Positions 16,859-24,700 of a DNA stretch of 64,000 bases are shown here, piece by piece. A model generated the notes under the pieces. It made no database searches, was not told the DNA's origin, and saw nothing but the letters and a program-made list of their open reading frames with translations. A program made the position numbers and the translations under genes. The first letter of the stretch is position 1. The number at the start of each line of letters is the position of its first letter. The stretch is from Yeosuana marina (lineage in GTDB: Bacteria; Bacteroidota; Bacteroidia; Flavobacteriales; Flavobacteriaceae). The stretch covers positions 511,962 to 575,961 of the forward strand of contig NZ_JAAKGI010000001.1 in NCBI RefSeq assembly GCF_011762485.1, in the 5' to 3' direction.

Positions 16859-17422
16859 TTATACTTCAGTTTTTTTAGCACAGCAAGGCTTGTTGCAATC
16901 TTTAGCACACGCCATTTTTTCAGCATCTGTTTTATTAGCACATTTTGCGTTACAACCTTTGGCTTTTGTTTTGCAATTCGCACAGTCTTTTTTTGTGCAG
17001 TCTGGATTGCATTTTGCAGCGCTTTCTTGTTTGTTAGTTGAAAAATCTTCAACTGTTTTCATATCACTAACTTTATACATGTCACCAGCTTTACCAACGG
17101 TTTCAACAAGAGAAGTAGGTGTTACTTTGGCTTCGTCATATTCAACCATAGCTAATTTACGATCAAAATCCACAGTCGCAGATTTTACACCATCCATTCC
17201 TGCAATTTTTCTTTCAATAGTTTTGGCACAACCTATAGCGCAAGTCATCCCATCAATGGTAAACTCAGCTTTAGCATATGTTGCATTTGGGTCAACTGAT
17301 TTTGCTGCTTGGGATGCAGTTTCAACTTCTATGGTTTTTACTTCAGGATTAGCTTTATTTTTGCAATTAAAAGAAATTAGAGTCAGCAATAAAACTCCCA
17401 TAATGTTTTTAAATGTGTTCAT
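16859..17422 (-). CDS. HMA-domain lipoprotein with Cys-rich tail
   Basis: Predicted metal-binding envelope protein. A lipobox-like signal peptide ends at Cys20 (LISFNC). The HMA domain (about 51-118) has GMTCAIGCAKTIE, so the metal cysteines Cys61 and Cys65 are spaced CxxxC rather than the classical CxxC. Residues about 135-187 form a tail with ten Cys among Lys/Ala/Asn (CTKKDCANC, KGCNAKC, KPCCAKK). The tail is metallothionein-like and may be an additional metal store. The gene is transcribed alone. Copper is the usual HMA ligand, but the metal is not shown by the sequence. Confidence 0.83.
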   Translation of the reverse strand: MNTFKNIMGVLLLTLISFNCKNKANPEVKTIEVETASQAAKSVDPNATYAKAEFTIDGMTCAIGCAKTIERKIAGMDGVKSATVDFDRKLAMVEYDEAKVTPTSLVETVGKAGDMYKVSDMKTVEDFSTNKQESAAKCNPDCTKKDCANCKTKAKGCNAKCANKTDAEKMACAKDCNKPCCAKKTEV

Positions 17423-17520
17423 TATTTATAAGTATTAAAATTGTTGGTGAAAATACAAAAATAAAGTCTTCTTTTGCGAAAAAATTAATCATTCTAATTT
17501 TTGAAAAAGAATCGTAAACT

Positions 17521-18402
17521 ATGAACGAAAAACACACAAAATGGATGTACCTTTTTATACTTTCAATTATTTGGGGAAGTTCGTTCATTTTAATAAAAAA
17601 ATCACTTTTAGGTTTAACGGTGTATCAGCTAGGTGCATTAAGAACTATTATTACTGGATTATTTCTATTTGCTGTAGGATTTAATAAACTAAAATTAATT
17701 TCAAAAAAAGAATGGAAATGGCTTGCTATTTCAGGGTTTTTGGGCTCTTTTTTTCCAGCATTTTTATTTGCTATTGCTGGCACAGAAATAGATAGTGCCG
17801 TCATTTCAATTTTGAATTCATTAACACCATTAAATACGGTTTTAATTGGTTTTGCAGCGTTTAAAATAACATCAACAAAACGACAAGTTTTAGGGGTTTT
17901 GGTTGGTTTTGTAGGAACAACCATGCTTATTTTAAAAGGAGCAGAATTGAATCCTAATCAAAATTATCTATTTGCAGGATTTGTAATTTTATCTACTGTA
18001 ATGTATGGCACCAATGTAAATATTATCAAACGCCATTTACAAAATGTGCCTCCTTTGAGTATAGCTGCAGGTAATTATATGGCTATATTTTTTCCAGCTG
18101 TTATAGTTTTATTGTTTACAGATTTCTTTTCGGAAGCGACCTTTAAAAACCCAGAACTAAAAATGTCTATGGTTTATATAACCATACTTTCTTTTTTTGG
18201 AACCGCTTTGGCGAAAGTATTATTTAATAAATTAGTTCATATTGCAACACCTGTGTTTGCTTCATCAGTGACATTTTTAATGCCAATTGTAGCTTTAACT
18301 TGGGGATTTTTAGATGGAGAAACGTTTGGAATGCTTCAAATATTTGCAAGTATGATTATTTTGTTTGGGGTTTATTTATCGCACAAGCGCGTGTCTAGTT
18401 AA
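17521..18402 (+). CDS. EamA/DMT-family transporter
   Basis: Ten-helix inner-membrane permease of the drug/metabolite transporter superfamily (293 residues). Two EamA repeats are visible: the first starts MYLFILSIIWGSSFILIKKS, the second near YLFAGFVILSTVMYGTNVNIIKR (about residue 150). The loop NSLTPLNTVLIG in repeat 1 has its counterpart LMPIVALTWGFLDGE in repeat 2. The substrate is not predictable. It is transcribed away from the HMA gene. A second, distinct EamA protein is encoded at 46129. Confidence 0.88.
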   Translation: MNEKHTKWMYLFILSIIWGSSFILIKKSLLGLTVYQLGALRTIITGLFLFAVGFNKLKLISKKEWKWLAISGFLGSFFPAFLFAIAGTEIDSAVISILNSLTPLNTVLIGFAAFKITSTKRQVLGVLVGFVGTTMLILKGAELNPNQNYLFAGFVILSTVMYGTNVNIIKRHLQNVPPLSIAAGNYMAIFFPAVIVLLFTDFFSEATFKNPELKMSMVYITILSFFGTALAKVLFNKLVHIATPVFASSVTFLMPIVALTWGFLDGETFGMLQIFASMIILFGVYLSHKRVSS

Positions 18403-18508
18403 AGAATATTTCTTTCTAATTATTTGATTACTAATGACGAAAATGAAGGTGTAATTATTTTAAACCATAATTTTTTCCGAAATTTAAATGAATTAAATAA
18501 AAAATATT

Positions 18509-18961
18509 ATGAAAAAAATAATCCTTCCCGTTAGATTTGGCCTTGTAACAAGTGCCGTATTAATTGCTTACTTTTTATTTCTTGCCCTGTTTAATAAACA
18601 CACCAATCCAATATTCAGTTTTTTAAATGCAGCCATTACAGCTATTGGTATTTATGAGGCTATTAGGTTTTACAAATTAGAACAAGGTGACGCATTTACA
18701 TATACAAGTGGTTTTTCAGCAGGAATTATAACAGGAGCCACAGCAACCATTGTGTTTACTTTATTCTTTTTATTGTATTCGACTGAAATTAATCCTGATT
18801 TTCTAGTCGAATTGCTCAAAACTATGAATGGCGGTTTCGATATTAATGATGGTTTGGTTACTTTTATTGTTGCTATTATGGGCTTTGCTACAACGATTGT
18901 TTCTGCCCTTACAGTGATGATGCTTTTTAAAAATAGCGGAAATATGTCTCAAAAGAAATAA
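18509..18961 (+). CDS. DUF4199 membrane protein
   Basis: A 150-residue protein with four predicted membrane helices (about 8-28, 35-52, 68-92, 118-142). The order of helices and the motif AIGIYEAIRFYK followed by FTYTSGFSAGIITGATATIVF match the DUF4199 family, which is widespread in Bacteroidota and uncharacterised. It stands alone, 76 bp before the L21 gene and separated from it by a clear promoter. Charged and catalytic residues that would suggest an enzyme are absent. Confidence 0.8.
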   Translation: MKKIILPVRFGLVTSAVLIAYFLFLALFNKHTNPIFSFLNAAITAIGIYEAIRFYKLEQGDAFTYTSGFSAGIITGATATIVFTLFFLLYSTEINPDFLVELLKTMNGGFDINDGLVTFIVAIMGFATTIVSALTVMMLFKNSGNMSQKK

Positions 18962-18965
18962 AACG

Positions 18966-18996
18966 TTTGTAAATTAATTTATTAGCAGTATATTTG
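18966..18996 (+). promoter_or_regulatory. Bacteroidota-type promoter for rplU-rpmA
   Basis: TTTG at 18966-18969, a 19-bp spacer and TATATTTG at 18989-18996, 40 bp before the L21 start. It is the best match to the consensus in the window. Confidence 0.8.
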
Positions 18997-19036
18997 CACT
19001 CATTTTTAAATAATTTAATTAATAAAACGTTACGCT

Positions 19037-19576
19037 ATGTACGCAATTGTAGAGATAGCAGGGCAACAATTTAAAGTTGTAAAAGACCAGAAAGTTTTTG
19101 TTCACCGTTTACAAACTGAAGAAGGAAAGCAAGTTGCTTTTGATAATGTTCTTCTAATTGGTGATGGTGACAATGTAACTGTAGGCGCCCCAGCTATAGA
19201 CGGAGCTCAAGTAGGAGCAAAAGTCTTAAAGCACCTAAAAGGTGATAAAGTTATAGTTTTCAAAAAGAAAAGACGTAAAGGTTACCGTAAGAAAAACGGT
19301 CATCGTCAATCTTTAACTGAAATTATTATTGAAAGCATTGCTGCTTCAGGAGCTAAAAAAGCTGCCAAAGTAGAGAAAAAAGCAGAACCAAAAAAGGCAG
19401 AACCAAAAGTTGAAGTTGCTGCTCCAAAAGCAGAAGCTAAACCAGCTAAGAAAGAAGAAGCTACCCAAGATTTAAGTAGCCTAACGGTTGCTGAATTAAG
19501 AGAGATGGCAAAAGCAAAAGAAATTACAGGATATTCTTCAATGAAGAAAGCTGAATTAATTGATGCTTTAAGTTAA
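19037..19576 (+). CDS. rplU: 50S ribosomal protein L21 with C-terminal SAP-like extension
   Basis: Ribosomal protein bL21 (residues 1 to about 103: [20 protein letters not shown], then [21 protein letters not shown]). Usual L21 is about 103 residues, but this is 179. The extra part is a Lys/Ala/Glu/Pro linker followed by [20 protein letters not shown] and a final helix, the shape of a SAP/Rho-N-type nucleic-acid binding motif (about 145-179). The frame is continuous, so this is a real fusion and not a frameshift. The L27 gene follows 24 bp later in the usual rplU-rpmA operon. The start ATG lacks a Shine-Dalgarno. Confidence 0.95.
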   Translation: MYAIVEIAGQQFKVVKDQKVFVHRLQTEEGKQVAFDNVLLIGDGDNVTVGAPAIDGAQVGAKVLKHLKGDKVIVFKKKRRKGYRKKNGHRQSLTEIIIESIAASGAKKAAKVEKKAEPKKAEPKVEVAAPKAEAKPAKKEEATQDLSSLTVAELREMAKAKEITGYSSMKKAELIDALS

Positions 19577-19600
19577 TATAAAAAATAAAATCGAAATAAA

Positions 19601-19861
19601 ATGGCACATAAAAAAGGAGTCGGAAGTTCGAAAAACGGTAGAGAATCAGAATCAAAACGCTTAGGTGTTAAGATTTTTGGTGGTCAAGCTGCGATAGCTG
19701 GAAATATTATCGTTAGACAAAGAGGAAATACACATCACCCAGGAGAAAATGTATATTCTTCAAAAGATCATACATTACACGCTCAAGTTGATGGCGTTGT
19801 AAAATTTACAAAGAAAAAAGATAATAAATCTTATGTTTCTATTGAGCCTTTTGAAGCTTAA
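19601..19861 (+). CDS. rpmA: 50S ribosomal protein L27
   Basis: bL27 of 86 residues, located near the peptidyl-transferase centre. The N-terminus [20 protein letters not shown] and the [18 protein letters not shown] core are diagnostic. There is no N-terminal extension of the Firmicutes type that needs cleavage. It follows L21 in one operon and ends before a strong terminator. Confidence 0.97.
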   Translation: MAHKKGVGSSKNGRESESKRLGVKIFGGQAAIAGNIIVRQRGNTHHPGENVYSSKDHTLHAQVDGVVKFTKKKDNKSYVSIEPFEA

Positions 19862-19884
19862 GAAACAATTCTTTTAAGTATAAC

Positions 19885-19915
19885 AAACCTTTCTGTTTTC
19901 AGAAAGGTTTTTTTA
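19885..19915 (+). terminator. Terminator of the rplU-rpmA operon
   Basis: AAACCTTTCTG / CAGAAAGGTTT stem with a TTTT loop and a T-tract, 24 bp after rpmA. The T-tract overlaps the stop codon of the convergent DUF1569 gene. Confidence 0.9.
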
Positions 19916-20386
19916 TTTCTTCAAAATATCATTTATAATTTTTAAATGATGTTTGGTGTGTATTTCTAAAAATCGTAACGTCTGGTTTTTTGATAATTTT
20001 CCAAAAACAAAATGCTTATAATAAGCTTGTTTTGGTAATTGCTTTAAGTGTTCAATATGTGTTCTTGCTATTTGTATTTGGGTGCGTAAATCTTGAGGAA
20101 TAATAATTTCAGGTGGCATAACAAATTTTGGAGCTTTTACTTTTCCTCTTGGAAAATAGCCTAATGGAAATAGAATACTACGCCAAAAATTAAATGTTCG
20201 TTCGTAATCTTTTGAATTTGAGTTTTCGATCCATTCACTAACGGCGTTAAACACTTTTAAGGTATGGTCTAGTTGCCAACCCACTGTTGATTTTGAAACT
20301 TTAGGATTTTCTTTGTCAATTAATGGAATATATGCTTCTAACTTGGATAGCTGGTTTTTTAAAATAGTTAATCTTCTATTGTTCAT
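19913..20386 (-). CDS. DUF1569 (DinB-like) protein
   Basis: A 157-residue cytoplasmic protein. GWQLDHTLKVFNAVSEWI near residue 37 and the C-terminal FGKLSKNQTLRFLEIHTKHHLKII are the signature blocks of DUF1569, a four-helix bundle related to DinB/YfiT metal-binding proteins. The three expected metal histidines could be His41 (QLDH) and the His pair in TKHH. The function is unknown. It is convergent with rpmA and located downstream of ahcY on the same strand; a terminator-like hairpin at 20461-20492 lies between. Confidence 0.8.
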   Translation of the reverse strand: MNNRRLTILKNQLSKLEAYIPLIDKENPKVSKSTVGWQLDHTLKVFNAVSEWIENSNSKDYERTFNFWRSILFPLGYFPRGKVKAPKFVMPPEIIIPQDLRTQIQIARTHIEHLKQLPKQAYYKHFVFGKLSKNQTLRFLEIHTKHHLKIINDILKK

Positions 20387-20460
20387 TTACAAAAACTTTA
20401 AGGCATAAGATATTGATTTAATCCATACCTTAGGTATTGTGTTGTTATAAAATGTAAACA

Positions 20461-20492
20461 AAAAAAGTCCCAAACATTTCTGCTTAGGACTT
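20461..20492 (-). terminator. Probable terminator downstream of ahcY
   Basis: On the minus strand AAGTCCTAA and TTTGGGACTT pair imperfectly around GCAGAAATG and are followed by a T-tract. It lies about 60 bp after the ahcY stop, beyond the palindromic repeat at 20513. Confidence 0.65.
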
Positions 20493-20512
20493 ATAATTTT
20501 ATTCATTATTGA

Positions 20513-20546
20513 GAGATTGCCACGTCGCAAACTCCTCGCAATGACG
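20513..20546. repeat. Dispersed palindromic repeat (CGTCATTGCGAGG type)
   Basis: The reverse complement begins CGTCATTGCGAGGAGTTTGC and ends GTGGCAATCTC. It matches the copies upstream of leuS (47975-48048) and inside leuS (48940-48968). It lies just after the ahcY stop codon. Confidence 0.75.
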
Positions 20547-20551
20547 ATATA

Positions 20552-21868
20552 TTAATATCTGTAATACTCAGGTTTAAAAGGACCTTCAACGTTTACACCA
20601 ATATATTTAGCTTGATCTTCCCGAAGTTCAGTCAATTCAACACCAATTTTTTCAAGGTGTAATTTTGCTACTTTTTCATCAAGATGTTTTGGCAACATAT
20701 ATACTTTGTTTTCGTAAGCCTCACTATTGGTCCATAGTTCAATTTGAGCCAAGGTTTGGTTTGTGAATGAGTTACTCATTACAAAACTTGGATGACCAGT
20801 AGCGCAACCTAAATTTACTAAACGACCTTCTGCAAGTATAATAATGTCTTTTCCGTTAATGGTATATTTATCTACTTGAGGCTTTATAGTGTTTTTGGTA
20901 TGACCGTGGTTTTTGTTTAACCAAGCCATATCAATTTCATTATCAAAATGTCCAATGTTACAAATTATAGTTTTGTCTTTTACAGCTTCAAAATGTTGTG
21001 CTTGCACAATATCTTTATTTCCTGTAGTAGTTATAATAATGTCTGCATTAGGTGCAACAGTTTCCAGTTTTTTAACTTCAAAACCGTCCATAGCCGCTTG
21101 TAATGCACAAATTGGGTCAACTTCAGTAACTGTTACAATACTTCCAGCACCTTTAAAAGAGGCAGCAGTACCTTTACCTACATCGCCATAACCACAAACA
21201 ATAACTCGTTTTCCAGCTAACATAACATCGGTAGCTCTTCGAATAGCATCAACAGCACTTTCTCTACAGCCGTATTTATTATCAAATTTACTTTTGGTAA
21301 CAGAATCATTAACGTTGATTGCTGGCATAGGTAAGGTGCCTTCCTTCATTCGTTCATATAATCTATGAACTCCCGTTGTAGTTTCTTCACTTAATCCTTT
21401 TACTCCTGATACAAGTTCGGGATATTTATCTAAAACCATATTAGTTAAATCTCCACCATCATCTAAAATCATGTTAAGCGGTTTTCTGTCTTCTCCAAAG
21501 AAAAGTGTTTGTTCAATGCACCAATCAAATTCTTCTTCAGTCATATCTTTCCAAGCATAAACAGCTGTTCCTTCGGCGGCAATTGCAGCAGCAGCTTGAT
21601 CTTGTGTTGAGAAAATATTACAAGAACTCCAAGTTACTTCTGCTCCTAATGCCTGTAAGGTTTCTATAAGTACAGCTGTTTGAATGGTCATATGTAAACA
21701 ACCTGCTATTCTAGCTCCTTTAAGTGGTTGTGAATTTTTGTATTCTTCACGCAGACTCATTAAACCAGGCATTTCGGCCTCGGCTAATTCAATCTCTTTT
21801 CTTCCCCAGGCAGCTAGCGATATATCTTTTACCTTATTAGGAACGTAAGCAATTGTTTTTGTGTTCAT
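20552..21868 (-). CDS. ahcY: Adenosylhomocysteinase
   Basis: Hydrolyses S-adenosylhomocysteine to adenosine and homocysteine, clearing the product of SAM-dependent methylation. Seen: the N-terminal [24 protein letters not shown] block, the substrate-domain [29 protein letters not shown], the NAD-binding [12 protein letters not shown] and the C-terminal [10 protein letters not shown]. The start is taken at the ATG of [13 protein letters not shown], 438 residues, because 12 residues of in-frame extension begin with TTG and are not family-like. A TATCTTTG box lies about 35 bp upstream. The stop is followed directly by a dispersed repeat. Confidence 0.95.
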   Translation of the reverse strand: MNTKTIAYVPNKVKDISLAAWGRKEIELAEAEMPGLMSLREEYKNSQPLKGARIAGCLHMTIQTAVLIETLQALGAEVTWSSCNIFSTQDQAAAAIAAEGTAVYAWKDMTEEEFDWCIEQTLFFGEDRKPLNMILDDGGDLTNMVLDKYPELVSGVKGLSEETTTGVHRLYERMKEGTLPMPAINVNDSVTKSKFDNKYGCRESAVDAIRRATDVMLAGKRVIVCGYGDVGKGTAASFKGAGSIVTVTEVDPICALQAAMDGFEVKKLETVAPNADIIITTTGNKDIVQAQHFEAVKDKTIICNIGHFDNEIDMAWLNKNHGHTKNTIKPQVDKYTINGKDIIILAEGRLVNLGCATGHPSFVMSNSFTNQTLAQIELWTNSEAYENKVYMLPKHLDEKVAKLHLEKIGVELTELREDQAKYIGVNVEGPFKPEYYRY

Positions 21869-21932
21869 ATTAGTATATTTGTATTTAACAATTTTTGCCT
21901 GCAAAGATAACTAATAACTTTCAGAAAATTAA

Positions 21933-22559
21933 ATGCCTCTTTATAAATCCATTACTCCAAATTCACAAACTACTGTTAAAATATGGAAGATTACAGAGTC
22001 TTACGATGATTTGATAAATGGAATTTCTTTAAAATCAGAAAATTTAGAACGAGTTTTAGGAATGAAAAGTGAATTACACCAACGCGGTTTTTTAAGTGTG
22101 AGACATTTGTTGGCCGAGTTTGGATATCAGGATTCCGATTTGTTTTATGATGAAAACGGAAAACCGCACTTACATGATGGTAAACATATTTCGATTACAC
22201 ATTCCTTTATTTTTTCGGCTGTTGTTGTAAGTGATGATGTCGTTGGTATAGATGTTGAAAAACAGCGCGATAAAATAACCATTATTGCTCATAAGTTTCT
22301 TGATTATGAATTTGATTATCTAAGCAAAACCGATGAAGATTATATTAAAAAACTAACACGAATTTGGTGCGTAAAAGAATCCTTATATAAACTGTTTGCA
22401 ACGCCTGGGTTAAGCTTTAAAGATCATTGTTTGGTTATTCCATTTGCAATAGAAGATGACAAAACATATGCTTGGATTGATTATGACAACAAAAAATACC
22501 GCTACAACATTAACTTTTTAGAGTTTGAAGGCTTTACTTGTGCCTATGCCTTAGTTTAA
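21933..22559 (+). CDS. 4'-phosphopantetheinyl transferase superfamily protein
   Basis: Transfers phosphopantetheine from CoA to carrier-protein serines. The two signature blocks are present: VVGIDVEKQRD (about 107-117, Mg-binding Asp/Glu) and RIWCVKESLYKLFATPG (about 145-161). SITHS near 88 is the usual upstream motif. At 208 residues it is the Sfp/HetI-type double-domain form rather than AcpS. The next gene starts on the base after its stop, so they are co-transcribed. The carrier protein partner is not in the window. Confidence 0.88.
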   Translation: MPLYKSITPNSQTTVKIWKITESYDDLINGISLKSENLERVLGMKSELHQRGFLSVRHLLAEFGYQDSDLFYDENGKPHLHDGKHISITHSFIFSAVVVSDDVVGIDVEKQRDKITIIAHKFLDYEFDYLSKTDEDYIKKLTRIWCVKESLYKLFATPGLSFKDHCLVIPFAIEDDKTYAWIDYDNKKYRYNINFLEFEGFTCAYALV

Positions 22560-23288
22560 ATGACAACGATCTACAAAAACATACAGGCATCGATAAAAAA
22601 TAATGAGAAGTTATTTGCGGTTTTAATTGACCCAGATAAGATAGCTTTTAGTACTATTTCAAGTTTTATTAAAAAGCTGAGTACATCTATGGCAACCCAT
22701 ATTTTTGTTGGCGGAAGTACTGTTAAAGAACATGCTAGTCATGATTTGGTTATAGAAATAAAAAAGTATACTAAGATTCCTGTTATATTATTTCCGGGAG
22801 ATATCCAGCAATTAACAGGAAAAGCCGATGCTCTTTTATTTTTATCATTACTTTCAGGAAGAAACTCTGAATATCTTATAGGAAAACAAGTTAAAGCCGT
22901 TTCAAAATTACGTACAATGAACCTTGAAGTTATTCCAACGGGTTATATTCTAATTGAAAACGGAAAGCAAACAAGCGTTGAAAGAGTTACCAGAACAAAA
23001 CCTATTTCGCGAAACGATATTCAAAACATAGTAGATACGGCCAAGGCAGGGGAATTATTAGGAATGAAACTAATTTATTTAGAAGCTGGTAGTGGTGCTT
23101 TAAAGCCAATAACAGCAGATATTATAAGCGCAGTTAAAAAAGAATTAAATATTCCGTTACTAGTTGGTGGGGGTATAAAAAACAAAAAGCAATTAGACGA
23201 TGCGTATAATTCAGGAGCGGATTTGGTAGTTGTTGGTACGGCTTTTGAGGAAGATGAATCGTTTCTTGAAGAATTAAAAAAGAATTAA
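22560..23288 (+). CDS. Geranylgeranylglyceryl phosphate synthase family protein
   Basis: TIM-barrel prenyltransferase of the GGGPS/PcrB family joining glycerol-1-phosphate to a polyprenyl diphosphate. Visible are LIDPDK (about 22-27), HIFVGGST, VILFPGDIQQL, LSLLSGRN, VIPTGYILIENG, YLEAGSGA and the phosphate-binding LLVGGGIKNKKQL near 200. These fit the bacterial group II enzymes known from Flavobacterium and other Bacteroidota. The gene abuts the phosphopantetheinyl transferase with no gap and is followed 5 bp later by the thiamine-binding protein gene. The product's fate in bacteria is not established. Confidence 0.9.
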   Translation: MTTIYKNIQASIKNNEKLFAVLIDPDKIAFSTISSFIKKLSTSMATHIFVGGSTVKEHASHDLVIEIKKYTKIPVILFPGDIQQLTGKADALLFLSLLSGRNSEYLIGKQVKAVSKLRTMNLEVIPTGYILIENGKQTSVERVTRTKPISRNDIQNIVDTAKAGELLGMKLIYLEAGSGALKPITADIISAVKKELNIPLLVGGGIKNKKQLDDAYNSGADLVVVGTAFEEDESFLEELKKN

Positions 23289-23293
23289 TAACT

Positions 23294-23554
23294 ATGAAAA
23301 TATCAGTAGACTTAACCTTATCTCCTTTGCAAAATGATTATGAAGTACATGTCATTAATTTTATAAAAGCATTGAGAGCATCAAAATTTACCGTGTTGGA
23401 AAATCCGTTAAGTACCCAAATTTATGGGGAATATGATGAACTAATGTTATTTCTTACCAAAGCCATTAAAACATCTTTTGAAGGAGCCGATATATCTGTC
23501 CTTACCATGAAGGTTGTTAAAACAGATAGAAGTGATTATGAACCACATTTTTGA
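23294..23554 (+). CDS. Thiamine-binding YkoF/MTH1187-like protein
   Basis: An 86-residue ferredoxin-like protein of the UPF0045/thiamine-binding family. The segment VDLTLSPLQNDYEVHVINFIKALR with a following LSTQIYGEYDELMLFL matches the single-domain MTH1187 type. Its 3' end overlaps the pnuC start by 17 bp. The pairing with a PnuC transporter, and the TPP riboswitch gene further downstream, suggest a role in thiamine handling, but ligand specificity is not proven by the sequence. Confidence 0.8.
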   Translation: MKISVDLTLSPLQNDYEVHVINFIKALRASKFTVLENPLSTQIYGEYDELMLFLTKAIKTSFEGADISVLTMKVVKTDRSDYEPHF

Positions 23555-24170
23555 TTTTTTTATAGATCCATATCGCGATGCTCCAACATTTCAAATTGTT
23601 TTAGAAGCGATTGCTTTTGTGTTTGGAATTATGAGTGTTTGGTATGCCAAAAAGGAAAATATTTTGGTTTATCCAACGGGGCTAATTTGTACCGTTATCA
23701 CGGTATATCTTCTATATATTAGTCAGTATTTTGGAGATATGATGATGAATTTTTACTATTCCGTCATGAGTATTTATGGTTGGTGGAACTGGTCTAGAAA
23801 AAAAGGAAATAAATTTGTGGTACCTATTTCAAGAACTACAACAAAAGAAAAATTAATAGGGGTTTTGTTATTTATCTTAACCATGATAGTTACCTATTTT
23901 GTTTATAAAGGATTTGATTACACGTTACAAATTCCCAACTATATTGATATTGTAACATCGGGTATTTTCTTTACAGCTATGTGGTATATGGCTGTTAAGA
24001 AATTAGAAAATTGGACTTTATGGATTATTGCTGATTTAATCACTATTCCGCTATATGCCTACAGAGGTCTCGGGATGTTATCACTTCAGTATTTAATCTT
24101 CACTATATTAGCAATTCAAGGATACATTGCATGGAAAAAAATCTTAAACAACAACCGTCAAACTGCATAA
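23538..24170 (+). CDS. PnuC-family vitamin transporter
   Basis: Inner-membrane facilitator of the PnuC family for nicotinamide riboside or thiamine. About seven hydrophobic helices are visible in 210 residues. The family motifs are NFYYSVMSIYGWWNWSRKKG (about 70-90) and WIIADLITIPLYAYRG near 160-175. The ATG at 23538 is preferred; an eight-residue extension begins with TTG. Its end overlaps the NadR-like kinase by 40 bp, which favours nicotinamide riboside. The thiamine-binding gene before it and the TPP-regulated receptor after the operon favour thiamine (PnuT). Both remain possible. Confidence 0.88.
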   Translation: MNHIFDFFIDPYRDAPTFQIVLEAIAFVFGIMSVWYAKKENILVYPTGLICTVITVYLLYISQYFGDMMMNFYYSVMSIYGWWNWSRKKGNKFVVPISRTTTKEKLIGVLLFILTMIVTYFVYKGFDYTLQIPNYIDIVTSGIFFTAMWYMAVKKLENWTLWIIADLITIPLYAYRGLGMLSLQYLIFTILAIQGYIAWKKILNNNRQTA

Positions 24171-24700
24171 AAGTTGTTTTGTTCGGCCCAGAATCTACTG
24201 GAAAAACCACGCTATCAAGGCATTTAGCACGCTATTATAATTCGGTTTGGGTACCAGAATATGCCAGAGAATATCTTCAAAATAAGTGGAATGAAGAGCG
24301 TAAAACATGTGAACCAAAAGATTTACTGCCAATTGCTGAGGGACAAATGTTGTTAGAAAACAAGTTAGCACAAAAAACAGATACAGTACTAATTTGTGAT
24401 ACCGATTTGTTGGAAACAAAGGTCTATTCTGAGGCGTATTATATCGGTTCTTGCGATCCTATTCTAGAAAAATATGCTCTCGAAAATTCATACGATTTAT
24501 ATTTTTTAACGTATATTGATACACCTTGGGAAGCAGATGATTTGCGTGACAAACCTGATGAGAGAGAAGCTATGTTTAAGGCTTTTGAAAATACCTTAAT
24601 AAAATATAAACGGCCATACGTGTTGTTAAAAGGAGATAAAAAAGAACGTTTAGACTTGGCCGTGAAACATATAGATAACTTGCTAAAAAGTAAAAAATGA
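24131..24700 (+). CDS. NadR-like nucleoside kinase/ATPase
   Basis: P-loop kinase resembling the C-terminal ribosylnicotinamide kinase domain of NadR. The Walker A is GPESTGKTTLSRHLA (about 17-31), followed by VPEYAREYLQ and VLICDTDLLETKVYSE (Walker B region). The lid-like DDLRDKPDEREAMF is near 135. The NMN adenylyltransferase and DNA-binding domains of full-length NadR are absent (189 residues). It overlaps pnuC, which fits trapping of an imported nucleoside by phosphorylation. A thiamine kinase role cannot be excluded given the context. Confidence 0.83.
   Translation: MEKNLKQQPSNCIKVVLFGPESTGKTTLSRHLARYYNSVWVPEYAREYLQNKWNEERKTCEPKDLLPIAEGQMLLENKLAQKTDTVLICDTDLLETKVYSEAYYIGSCDPILEKYALENSYDLYFLTYIDTPWEADDLRDKPDEREAMFKAFENTLIKYKRPYVLLKGDKKERLDLAVKHIDNLLKSKK

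Noticed and set aside
16890..17438. 182-residue frame antisense to the HMA lipoprotein gene
   Set aside because: Its hydrophobic, Cys-poor translation mirrors the Cys/Lys-rich coding strand; no start context or family.
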